Below are positions 1 to 5,062 of a stretch of 5,062 nucleotides of DNA, piece by piece (position 1 is the stretch's first letter; the number at the start of each line of letters is the position of its first letter). The notes beneath the pieces are model-generated. The model was not told the origin of the DNA, searched no databases, and saw only the letters and a list, made by a program, of their open reading frames with translations. The stretch is from positions 1-5,062 of the forward strand of contig CAMBBY010000149.1 of the NCBI GenBank assembly GCA_945863825.1. Reading direction: 5' to 3'. This DNA is from an uncultured Prevotella sp. (GTDB taxonomy: Bacteria > Bacteroidota > Bacteroidia > Bacteroidales > Bacteroidaceae). Both the position numbers and the translations under genes were made by a program.

Positions 1-25
1 GCTCGGAGATGTGTATAAGAGACAG
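1..25 (+). other. Nextera transposase adapter remnant (artefact)
   Basis: Bases 7-25 are exactly AGATGTGTATAAGAGACAG, the 19-base Tn5 mosaic end used in Nextera libraries. The preceding six bases, GCTCGG, continue the match into the Nextera read-2 adapter. This is untrimmed sequencing adapter at a contig end and not a resident transposon: no transposase and no second mosaic end are present in the window. Genomic sequence should be read from base 26. Confidence 0.96.
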
Positions 26-55
26 TACATATTTTGAGCGATGATTTCCGGTCGT

Positions 56-75
56 GGTCATTATTTCTGATGACC
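56..75. repeat. small inverted repeat upstream of first promoter
   Basis: GGTCAT (56-61) and ATGACC (70-75) form a perfect 6-bp inverted repeat around an 8-base loop. It lies about 35 bases upstream of the -33 element of the first promoter. It could be an operator or the remains of an upstream gene's terminator, but no T-run follows directly (CCCTCCC comes next). The 9-mer TCATTATTT occurs at 58-66 and again at 93-101. No regulator can be named from this. Confidence 0.3.
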
Positions 76-108
76 CCTCCCTTTTCCCAAAATCATTATT
101 TGTAAGTA

Positions 109-139
109 TTGCGAATCTGTCTAAATAGTAGTACCTTTG
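109..139 (+). promoter_or_regulatory. Bacteroidota-type promoter of the membrane-protein gene
   Basis: TTG at 109-111 (-33 element) and TACCTTTG at 132-139 (fits the TAnnTTTG -7 consensus) are separated by 20 bases, the arrangement known for the primary sigma factor of Bacteroides and relatives. Transcription would start at about 143-147, giving an AT-rich leader of some 55 bases. Because the promoter lies inside the 5' extension of the reading frame, which could be opened from the TTG at 109, it argues that translation starts downstream, at 202 or 208. Confidence 0.8.
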
Positions 140-201
140 CAACTCAATTTTATATCAGTGATTCATTAATTTATAACAATTTACTATTTAGACTTTTAAG
201 A

Positions 202-1182
202 ATGGAAATGAAGAATTTGTACTGGGGAAAGACCATCGGATCTATCCTCATCATCCTGCTCCTGATGCCGCTCGGACATGCGCTCATGATCATCATGGAA
301 CATACGCTCGAACCTACCACGCTGCACTACTCGGCTTTCGCGATGGGTTTTGTGGGACTCATCGTCACCATCTGCGGCGTGTTCGTGAAAGGGGATACGA
401 AACAGACTTGCTATGGAATGGCTGGTGCACTGCTCTTCTGGACCGGATGGGTGGAATTTCTTTTTGCCTACTACGCTCAGAGATACGGCGTGCACTGCGA
501 CCTGGTGGGCAACGGCATCGTGCAGACGGCTACGGAATATGTGAACGGTGTGGGGGTTCAGCATACTTATACGCTCAACGGCACTCCCATCGAGGAATTC
601 GGACGTGCGGAACTCAAGGAAATTCGCGGTTCCCGACCTGAATACCTCATCATGCCTGCCTCATTCGGTATGTGGATGATGTTTATCGTGATGTACGTTT
701 TCTGCACCAAGACGGGTTGCGATTTCATCCGTTGGATTCAAAACCACTGTGGTGTGAAAGAACGTGTGGAACTGCGTCCGATGGCCCATCATCCTGCCAT
801 CGTCACCTTTATGGAATGGAACATCATGATGTGGGGATTGTACCTGCTGCTCATGTTCTGCTACGACCCTGTCTTCCTCGGTTCTACTCACCCTATTACC
901 TACGCCGTGGGCATTCTCTGCCTGATAGGTTCGGGCATGATCTTCAAGAAGGAACTGCACATCAAGAGCTGGGGCAGAAACCTGAGAATGGCACTTGCCA
1001 ACGTGATCGTGCTCTGGTCGGCTGTGGAGATAGCTGCACGCAACGGCTTCTTCAAGGAGATATGGGTGGACCCGGGAAATCACGTCGTGGAGATGGTGGG
1101 AATCCTGGTGGTTTTCATCGGTCTGATAGCCGGCTTCTGGTTCTACAGTGGCAAAGACCAATCTGCAGAAATCGTGGATTAG
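202..1182 (+). CDS. polytopic inner-membrane protein of unknown function
   Basis: Seen: 326 residues from the ATG at 202; the ATG at 208 (MKNLYWGK) is an almost equal alternative. The frame extends upstream to a TTG at 109, but that extension runs over the promoter and is rejected. By eye there are about eight hydrophobic helices, near residues 10-32, 44-63, 70-92, 148-170, 198-222, 230-248, 260-280 and 293-316. A polar loop (about 93-147) between helices 3 and 4 is the only sizeable soluble part. There are 11 histidines (H26, H34, H42, H98, H121, H182, H196, H197, H230, H253, H294), and acidic residues sit in or beside helices (E85, E205, E276, E297). No signal peptide with a cleavage site is visible; helix 1 probably serves as a signal anchor. 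Context: it is a single-gene unit with its own promoter and a probable terminator, directly upstream of a haem-uptake operon. I do not recognise a named family. A role in metal or haem handling is a guess from position and histidine content. The reading frame is intact. Confidence 0.88.
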   Translation: MEMKNLYWGKTIGSILIILLLMPLGHALMIIMEHTLEPTTLHYSAFAMGFVGLIVTICGVFVKGDTKQTCYGMAGALLFWTGWVEFLFAYYAQRYGVHCDLVGNGIVQTATEYVNGVGVQHTYTLNGTPIEEFGRAELKEIRGSRPEYLIMPASFGMWMMFIVMYVFCTKTGCDFIRWIQNHCGVKERVELRPMAHHPAIVTFMEWNIMMWGLYLLLMFCYDPVFLGSTHPITYAVGILCLIGSGMIFKKELHIKSWGRNLRMALANVIVLWSAVEIAARNGFFKEIWVDPGNHVVEMVGILVVFIGLIAGFWFYSGKDQSAEIVD

Positions 1183-1193
1183 AATTTTAGAGA

Positions 1194-1242
1194 TATTCCG
1201 TCTAATACCTACAAATGGGGATTAGGCGGAATACATATTTTT
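1194..1242 (+). terminator. probable intrinsic terminator after the membrane-protein gene
   Basis: Bases 1194-1206 pair with 1221-1233 in a 13-bp stem containing one G-T wobble, around a 14-base loop. T-rich DNA follows, with TTTTT at 1238-1242. It begins 12 bases after the stop codon at 1182. The T-run starts a few bases after the stem, so termination may be incomplete. Because it ends only 6 bases before the next -33 element, the palindrome could also serve as an operator for the downstream operon. Confidence 0.6.
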
Positions 1243-1247
1243 AGGTA

Positions 1248-1278
1248 TTGCACATTCCGGAGAAACCTTGTACCTTTG
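1248..1278 (+). promoter_or_regulatory. Bacteroidota-type promoter of the calycin-hmuY-hmuR operon
   Basis: TTG at 1248-1250 and TACCTTTG at 1271-1278 are spaced by exactly 20 bases, matching the -33/-7 architecture of Bacteroidota. The core is nearly the same as that of the promoter at 109-139: both have GTATTGC at the -33 region and GTACCTTTGCA at the -7 region. The predicted start at about 1282-1286 leaves a leader of roughly 110 bases before the ATG at 1397. No other convincing promoter is seen before the downstream genes, so it probably serves the whole operon. Confidence 0.8.
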
Positions 1279-1282
1279 CACC

Positions 1283-1396
1283 CCGAAAAGGAACTGAAGG
1301 CCTGTGACGGGCTGCCGATTCCTCTATTCTTCCCCATCAAGGGAACAACTCAATAAAAGGTAATAGATTAGTAATTTAAACGAAAGATTGTATAAA
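1283..1396 (+). promoter_or_regulatory. operon 5' leader with small hairpins
   Basis: This untranslated leader of about 110 bases follows the operon promoter. TTCCC (1330-1334) and GGGAA (1341-1345) form a 5-bp hairpin with a 6-base loop, and AGGAA (1289-1293) can pair with TTCCT (1319-1323). I looked for cobalamin-riboswitch hallmarks, relevant ahead of a TonB-receptor operon, and did not find them. The last part (1347-1396) is A/T-rich, as is usual before Bacteroidota starts. Regulatory function is not demonstrated. Confidence 0.3.
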
Positions 1397-2035
1397 ATGA
1401 AGAAATTCTTTACGCTTATTTTTGCCACTATGTTGGCTTCCTCTATGTCGGCTCAGATGCATGGTGATGTGAATAATGAAGAGGTGAGCAGTCCGATAAC
1501 CGTGAGCATTGGCGGAATGATGAACTATGAGAATGCGGGCGTTACTTATCAGGTGCGCAAGTATATGGATGGCGAGACGCAGAAGATGGACGTGACCGTG
1601 CCTACCTATACGCTTGACAATACTGTGATGGGCAACATGACGCTCGGCTCTTACACTATCAAGGGACTGACCTACGATGAGGCGAAGGGTGGTTTCTATC
1701 GCGACTACAAAAACGACGGTCTGAAATTCCACGTTGTCTGTGAAGGTGGAAGCATGAATATGGACAAAGATTATAGCTTCAACCCCGAGAAGGACAATAA
1801 TATCCTCGTGAAGTATGAAGGCAGCAAGGTGAGCGACATCATCAACAGATTCCAGATGGGCTCTATGCCTTTCTATATCTCAACCAACTTCAAGGCGGTG
1901 ACCAACGGCATCGGTGCAGTGAAGGGCGAGACTGCCAAGGGCAACGGCAAAATGTACAACCTGCAGGGTCAGATGGTAGGTGACAACTATAAGGGCGTGG
2001 TCATCATCAACGGTAAGAAATTCCTAAAAAAATAA
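1397..2035 (+). CDS. secreted calycin-like beta-barrel domain protein
   Basis: Seen: 212 residues from the ATG at 1397. A TTG at 1388 would add three residues, but MKKFFTLIFA is a classic signal-peptide start. The signal peptide (1-19) ends in S-M-S-A before Q20, a typical signal peptidase I site. Residues about 31-165 alternate short beta strands (for example VTVPTYTLDN and MTLGSYTIKGL), the pattern of the Bacteroidota calycin-like domain (Pfam PF13944 type), related in fold to lipocalins. The tail from about 186 (MYNLQGQMVG, then VVIINGKKFLKK) is a C-terminal motif common in Prevotella secreted proteins and loosely resembles type IX secretion sorting tails. Role: calycin folds often bind small hydrophobic ligands, and such genes are often found beside hmuY-like and TonB-receptor genes, so an accessory haem or ligand-binding role is inferred, not shown. 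It is the first gene of the operon, with the next start 40 bases on (22 if the ATG at 2058 is used). Confidence 0.87.
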   Translation: MKKFFTLIFATMLASSMSAQMHGDVNNEEVSSPITVSIGGMMNYENAGVTYQVRKYMDGETQKMDVTVPTYTLDNTVMGNMTLGSYTIKGLTYDEAKGGFYRDYKNDGLKFHVVCEGGSMNMDKDYSFNPEKDNNILVKYEGSKVSDIINRFQMGSMPFYISTNFKAVTNGIGAVKGETAKGNGKMYNLQGQMVGDNYKGVVIINGKKFLKK

Positions 2036-2075
2036 TTTTGATAAACTTGTTTAGCAGATGATATTTCATACGATC

Positions 2076-2885
2076 ATGAATTATCTCAAAATGACCGTTG
2101 CTGGAGTGGGAATCCTGATGCTCACTTCCTGCAACGGTATTTTTGATGATATCTACGACCAGCCGAAGGAGATAGTGCCGGCGAAAGGTCAGCTTCTGAT
2201 AGATGCTACCAGTTGGACAGACTGGTATTATGTGGACCTGAACCTGCTGCAGCGACTCACCGAGGCGGGGGATGAGGAGGCGCTGATGAAAGCGCAGACG
2301 GAATTTGTGGCTTATCCGATTCCGATGACTGCCACCGGCGAGAAGGACGAGTCGGAGGCGGGACATGAGGCAGCTACACAGGGCAGAAAGGCGGGACAAT
2401 ATATGTACTGGTTTGATGTCTTCGGCGAGGGCTACCAGAAGAATTCCTTCTCCTATTATACGCCTACTGAGGGACAGGAGGAGCCTGAGGAATGGACCCT
2501 GGCCGTACACCGCAACAACGTGAGAACCAACGGCGGGGCTGTGCTGGAGACTTCCTATACTTCGATGGACGAGCTGCCGGAGAGCAGCGAGGCTTTCAGA
2601 AACATGAACTTCCAGGAGGATGAATGGAGCGAAAACCTGGTGTGGGACAGTCAGGACCTGATGCTGATGGGCTACGTGCCTTCGCAGGGCATCTGCGTGA
2701 ACAAGGTGCTCTCATCATGGCTCAGCATGAAGATTCCGCCTATGCCGCCTGCTTTCAGTCTGAACAATCATGTGTTTATCCTGCGCCTCAAGGACGGTAC
2801 TTATGCTGCCCTGCAGCTGGAAAACTATCTGTCGCAGGAGGGTAAGAAGTGTTTTCTCACCATCAACTACAAGTATCCTTATTAG
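2076..2885 (+). CDS. hmuY: HmuY-family haem-binding lipoprotein
   Basis: Role known for the family: a surface lipoprotein that captures haem and hands it to its partner TonB-dependent receptor. Seen: 269 residues from the ATG at 2076; an in-frame ATG at 2058 adds six residues, and 2076 is preferred because it gives a normal-length lipoprotein signal. The lipobox L-T-S-C places the lipidated cysteine at residue 19, and D24-D25 soon after it may act as a surface-export signal. The HmuY domain spans about 37-269, with family-typical stretches DWYYVDL (49-55), YWFDVFGEG (111-119), WTLAVHRNNVRTNGG (140-154), SSWLSMKIPPMPP (213-225) and FILRLKDGTYAALQL (234-248). Only three histidines remain after the signal (H97, H145, H232), while M196, M198, M218 and M223 cluster in the C-terminal half. 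Some Prevotella and Tannerella homologues use methionine rather than histidine to ligate haem, and this protein may do the same. The receptor gene follows after 45 bases. The symbol denotes family, not proven orthology. Confidence 0.88.
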   Translation: MNYLKMTVAGVGILMLTSCNGIFDDIYDQPKEIVPAKGQLLIDATSWTDWYYVDLNLLQRLTEAGDEEALMKAQTEFVAYPIPMTATGEKDESEAGHEAATQGRKAGQYMYWFDVFGEGYQKNSFSYYTPTEGQEEPEEWTLAVHRNNVRTNGGAVLETSYTSMDELPESSEAFRNMNFQEDEWSENLVWDSQDLMLMGYVPSQGICVNKVLSSWLSMKIPPMPPAFSLNNHVFILRLKDGTYAALQLENYLSQEGKKCFLTINYKYPY

Positions 2886-2930
2886 TAAATGCAAAGGGTT
2901 TCCGATGCAATCTTGATTTTAGAAATAACA

Positions 2931-4910
2931 ATGAAGAAATATATTTTATTCTCCATGCTCTTGGCTGGGGCTGTGCCGGCTGCGGCTGCGATGGAATCGG
3001 ATGATGCTTACGTGGACTCCGTATGTCGACAGTTTGACCTCAACGAGGTGGTGGTGACGGGTACTCGTACGCCTAAATTCCTGAAGGATACGCCGATTCA
3101 GACGCGCGTAATCAATGCCAAAGAACTTGCCCGACTGGATGCTACCAATGTGCAGGACTTGCTGCAACAGGAACTGCCGGGCGTGGAATTCTCGTATGCG
3201 ATGAACCAACAGACCCATCTCAACTTCTCCGGTTTCGGAGGACAGGGTGTGCTCTTTCTCGTGGACGGCGAGAGACTGGCGGGAGAGACGATGGACGATG
3301 TGGATTTCACCCGTCTGAACATGGATAATGTGGAACGTATCGAGATCGTGAAGGGTGCGGCTTCGGCGCTCTATGGCAGCAATGCTACGGGCGGCGTAAT
3401 CAACATCATCACCAAGCGCAACCGACAGCCCTGGACGCTCAACGTGAACGCCCGATATGCTAAGCACAACGAGCAGCGATATGGGGCTTCGTGGGGGCTG
3501 AACTCGAAGCATTGGAACAATATGCTTTCTGCCCACTTCAACCGCATGGACAATTACGATGTGCACAGTGCGGCGAATCCCGTGACCCGCATTATATCTA
3601 CCGTATATGGGGACAAGACGGTCAACCTGAAGGAGCAGCTGACGTGGAGTCCTGCCAGCAACTTCAGGCTGACAGGGCGTGCGGGATATTTCTTCCGTGA
3701 AACGGTGAGGTCGGCCGACCTGCCTGAACGCTACCGTGACTTCTCGGGCGGTCTGCGCATGAACTGGCAGATGTCTGATGCTGACGGCCTGCAAGCAAGT
3801 TATGCGTTCGACCAGTATGACAAGTCGGACTATCAGCGCATCACCCGTCTGGACATCCGTGACTACAGTAATGTGCAGAATTCCTTCCGCCTGCTCTACA
3901 ATCATACTTTCGGGGATGGCGACGTGCTGACCGTGGGGTCCGACCTGCTGCACGACTATCTCTTCAACACTAATCTGGAAGGGGAGACCAGAAAGCAGGA
4001 CAGTTGGGATCTCTTTGCCCAGTACGACTGGCGCCTCAACGACCGGTGGGAGCTGGTGGGTGCGCTGCGCTACGACTACTTCTCCGACGGCAAGGATTCT
4101 CATCTCACGCCGAAGCTGAACATTTGTTACAAGCCATTGCGCAATCTTGCCATCCGTGCCGGCTATGGTATGGGATTCAGGGCGCCTACGCTGAAGGAGA
4201 AGTACTACAACTTCGATATGTCGGGCATCTGGATCGTGGAGGGCAACGAGCATCTGAAATCGGAGGTGAGCCACAACTTCAATCTCTCGGCTGAATATAC
4301 GAAGGGCCACTACAACTATACGGCCTCTATATATTATAATAAGGTGAAGAACAAGCTTTCTACGGCGGCTCCTTATTTCAAGACGGCGGAAGACAAGCTG
4401 CCTTACCTGCCTTATTCTAATCTGGACGACTACAGCGTGTGTGGTGGTGAAGTAGGGGCACAGGCGAAATGGAACAATGGTCTGGGTGCTCGCATCACTT
4501 ATGCTTATACGAAGGAGCAGTTGGCGAAGGACAAGGACGGGAATTCCATCAACAACCAGTATATTCCTGCCCGTGAGCATGCACTGAACGTGCGCATGGA
4601 CTACGATCGCCAGATAAGCAGCAACTATGGGCTGAACATCGGTTTGCAGGGGCGTGTGCTTTCGGGTGTGGAGAATGTGGAATACAAGGACTATTATGAT
4701 GTGAGCAAGGGCACGATCTCCGTGGAATATCCTGCCTACACGCTCTGGAAACTCTCGCTGGTGCAGCGCATCGGCAAGGCGGTGAAGGTGAATGCTGCGC
4801 TGGATAATCTCTTCGGTTATAAGCCTAAGTTTTATTATCTGAATAGTCCGATTACGGATGGTGTGACCTTCCAGATAGGAGTTTCCATTGATATTGACAA
4901 GTTTTTCTAA
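2931..4910 (+). CDS. hmuR: TonB-dependent outer-membrane receptor, HmuR type
   Basis: Role: an energised outer-membrane channel that imports haem or another large ligand using TonB-ExbBD. Seen: 659 residues from the ATG at 2931. An in-frame ATG at 2889 is rejected because only the later start gives a signal peptide (MKKYILFSML, cleavage near A20). A TonB-box-like EVVVTGTRT lies at 39-47. The plug (about 48-163) contains SGFGGQGVLFLVDGERLAGE (100-119), IEIVKGAASALYGSNATGGV (137-156) and INIITKR. The 22-strand barrel follows and ends in the terminal Phe659 expected for BAM assembly. The haem-receptor box FRAP is at 416-419, and GNEHL (438-442) sits where the NPNL box is expected. There is no N-terminal carboxypeptidase-like domain, so it is not SusC-type; the length fits HmuR/BtuB-like receptors. 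Together with the HmuY-like gene 45 bases upstream, this supports haem as the ligand. The absence of histidine between the two boxes is unusual, so another tetrapyrrole or a metal complex remains possible. It is the last gene of the operon. Confidence 0.92.
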   Translation: MKKYILFSMLLAGAVPAAAAMESDDAYVDSVCRQFDLNEVVVTGTRTPKFLKDTPIQTRVINAKELARLDATNVQDLLQQELPGVEFSYAMNQQTHLNFSGFGGQGVLFLVDGERLAGETMDDVDFTRLNMDNVERIEIVKGAASALYGSNATGGVINIITKRNRQPWTLNVNARYAKHNEQRYGASWGLNSKHWNNMLSAHFNRMDNYDVHSAANPVTRIISTVYGDKTVNLKEQLTWSPASNFRLTGRAGYFFRETVRSADLPERYRDFSGGLRMNWQMSDADGLQASYAFDQYDKSDYQRITRLDIRDYSNVQNSFRLLYNHTFGDGDVLTVGSDLLHDYLFNTNLEGETRKQDSWDLFAQYDWRLNDRWELVGALRYDYFSDGKDSHLTPKLNICYKPLRNLAIRAGYGMGFRAPTLKEKYYNFDMSGIWIVEGNEHLKSEVSHNFNLSAEYTKGHYNYTASIYYNKVKNKLSTAAPYFKTAEDKLPYLPYSNLDDYSVCGGEVGAQAKWNNGLGARITYAYTKEQLAKDKDGNSINNQYIPAREHALNVRMDYDRQISSNYGLNIGLQGRVLSGVENVEYKDYYDVSKGTISVEYPAYTLWKLSLVQRIGKAVKVNAALDNLFGYKPKFYYLNSPITDGVTFQIGVSIDIDKFF

Positions 4911-4984
4911 TGTTCATTTAGGAAATTCTCAAGTTGTCTTTAGGAAACTTACTGAAATTAACTATAATTTCTTCTGCATAATAA
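4911..4984 (+). other. 3' untranslated segment with a short direct repeat
   Basis: TTTAGGAAA occurs at 4917-4925 and again at 4939-4947, a 22-base period. AAGTT (4931-4935) and AACTT (4946-4950) are inverted around the second copy. No reading frame or RNA gene is apparent in this AT-rich stretch between the receptor stop codon and the terminator. Confidence 0.35.
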
Positions 4985-5025
4985 AAATCCCAATCCACGG
5001 AATTTATTCCAAAGGATTGGGATTT
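4985..5025. terminator. strong intrinsic terminator, probably bidirectional
   Basis: AAATCCCAATCC (4985-4996) pairs perfectly with GGATTGGGATTT (5014-5025), a 12-bp stem. The 17-base loop itself holds a small GGAA/TTCC pairing (4999-5002 with 5007-5010). T-rich DNA follows from 5026 to the window end, as needed for + strand termination of the receptor operon. On the other strand the stem is followed by a T-run (complement of the A's at 4983-4987), so it could also end a convergent transcript from beyond the window. Confidence 0.88.
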
Positions 5026-5062
5026 GTTCTTTTTCTATTTTCTTTTTTTCTTCTTTCGCTTC
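5026..5062. other. T/C-rich low-complexity end of window
   Basis: This stretch is almost entirely pyrimidine on the + strand. It supplies the T-tract of the terminator and runs to the end of the window. No gene is seen. If this is also a contig end, low complexity may have contributed to the assembly break. Confidence 0.5.

Noticed and set aside
1..25. Tn5-like transposon end
   Set aside because: The match continues into the Nextera adapter outside the mosaic end and lies exactly at the window edge, so it is a library artefact.
109..201. N-terminal extension of the membrane protein from the TTG at 109
   Set aside because: The extension covers the -33 and -7 promoter elements and an AT-rich leader; the encoded residues do not look like part of the protein, and ATG codons at 202 and 208 are available.
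661..1161. Minus-strand open frame (166 codons) and an overlapping plus-strand frame (672-1190) over the membrane-protein gene
   Set aside because: Both are His/Asp- or Cys-rich shadow translations without promoters or domain features, while the main frame shows coherent membrane helices.
1283..1396. Cobalamin riboswitch ahead of the TonB-receptor operon
   Set aside because: The conserved B12-box and core motifs are not visible in the leader.
2036..2075. Internal promoter between the calycin-like gene and the HmuY-like gene
   Set aside because: A TTTG at 2037-2040 could act as a -33 element, but no TAnnTTTG follows at the required spacing.
2889..2930. Earlier ATG at 2889 for the receptor
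   Set aside because: It places 14 residues ahead of a well-formed signal peptide that begins at the ATG at 2931.
2946..4580. Long open frame of 544 codons on the minus strand, opposite the receptor gene
   Set aside because: Its translation has no recognisable domain or signal and it lies fully antisense to an unmistakable TonB-dependent receptor; it is a by-product of the receptor's codon use.

Overview
The window looks like chromosomal DNA from a gut- or mouth-type Bacteroidota bacterium, most likely Prevotella/Segatella. The grounds are two promoters of the Bacteroides type (TTG at -33, TACCTTTG at -7), start sites without strong Shine-Dalgarno sequences, a calycin-like secreted protein with a Prevotella-style C-terminal tail, and a HmuY/HmuR-type haem module. 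The genus is an inference. The first 25 bases are not genomic: they match the 3' end of the Illumina Nextera read-2 adapter, including the 19-base Tn5 mosaic end, so the natural sequence begins at base 26.

Layout, all on the + strand. Bases 26-201 hold an upstream palindrome, a promoter (109-139) and a short AT-rich leader. Bases 202-1182 encode a polytopic inner-membrane protein of about 326 residues and unknown function. A hairpin with a T-run (1194-1242) probably ends this transcript. A second promoter (1248-1278), nearly identical in its core to the first, drives a three-gene operon after a leader of about 110 bases: a secreted calycin-like beta-barrel protein (1397-2035), a HmuY-family haem-binding lipoprotein (2076-2885) and a HmuR-type TonB-dependent outer-membrane receptor (2931-4910). 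A strong, probably bidirectional hairpin terminator (4985-5025) closes the operon. Intergenic gaps inside the operon are short (about 40 and 45 bases), with no convincing internal promoter.

How the genes may work together: the HmuY-like lipoprotein, probably displayed at the cell surface, would capture haem or a related tetrapyrrole and pass it to the TonB-dependent receptor for import into the periplasm. The calycin-like protein, a lipocalin-type fold common next to such genes in Bacteroidota, is a plausible extra ligand-binding or accessory factor. The chelatase-like HmuS and the HmuTUV genes that follow hmuYR in Porphyromonas gingivalis are absent, because the operon terminates directly after the receptor. 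The upstream eight-helix, histidine-rich membrane protein has its own promoter and terminator; a link to haem or metal handling is only suggested by its position and its near-identical promoter core. The less familiar elements are this membrane protein, the calycin-like member, and the apparent departure from the histidine-based haem ligation known for P. gingivalis HmuY/HmuR.
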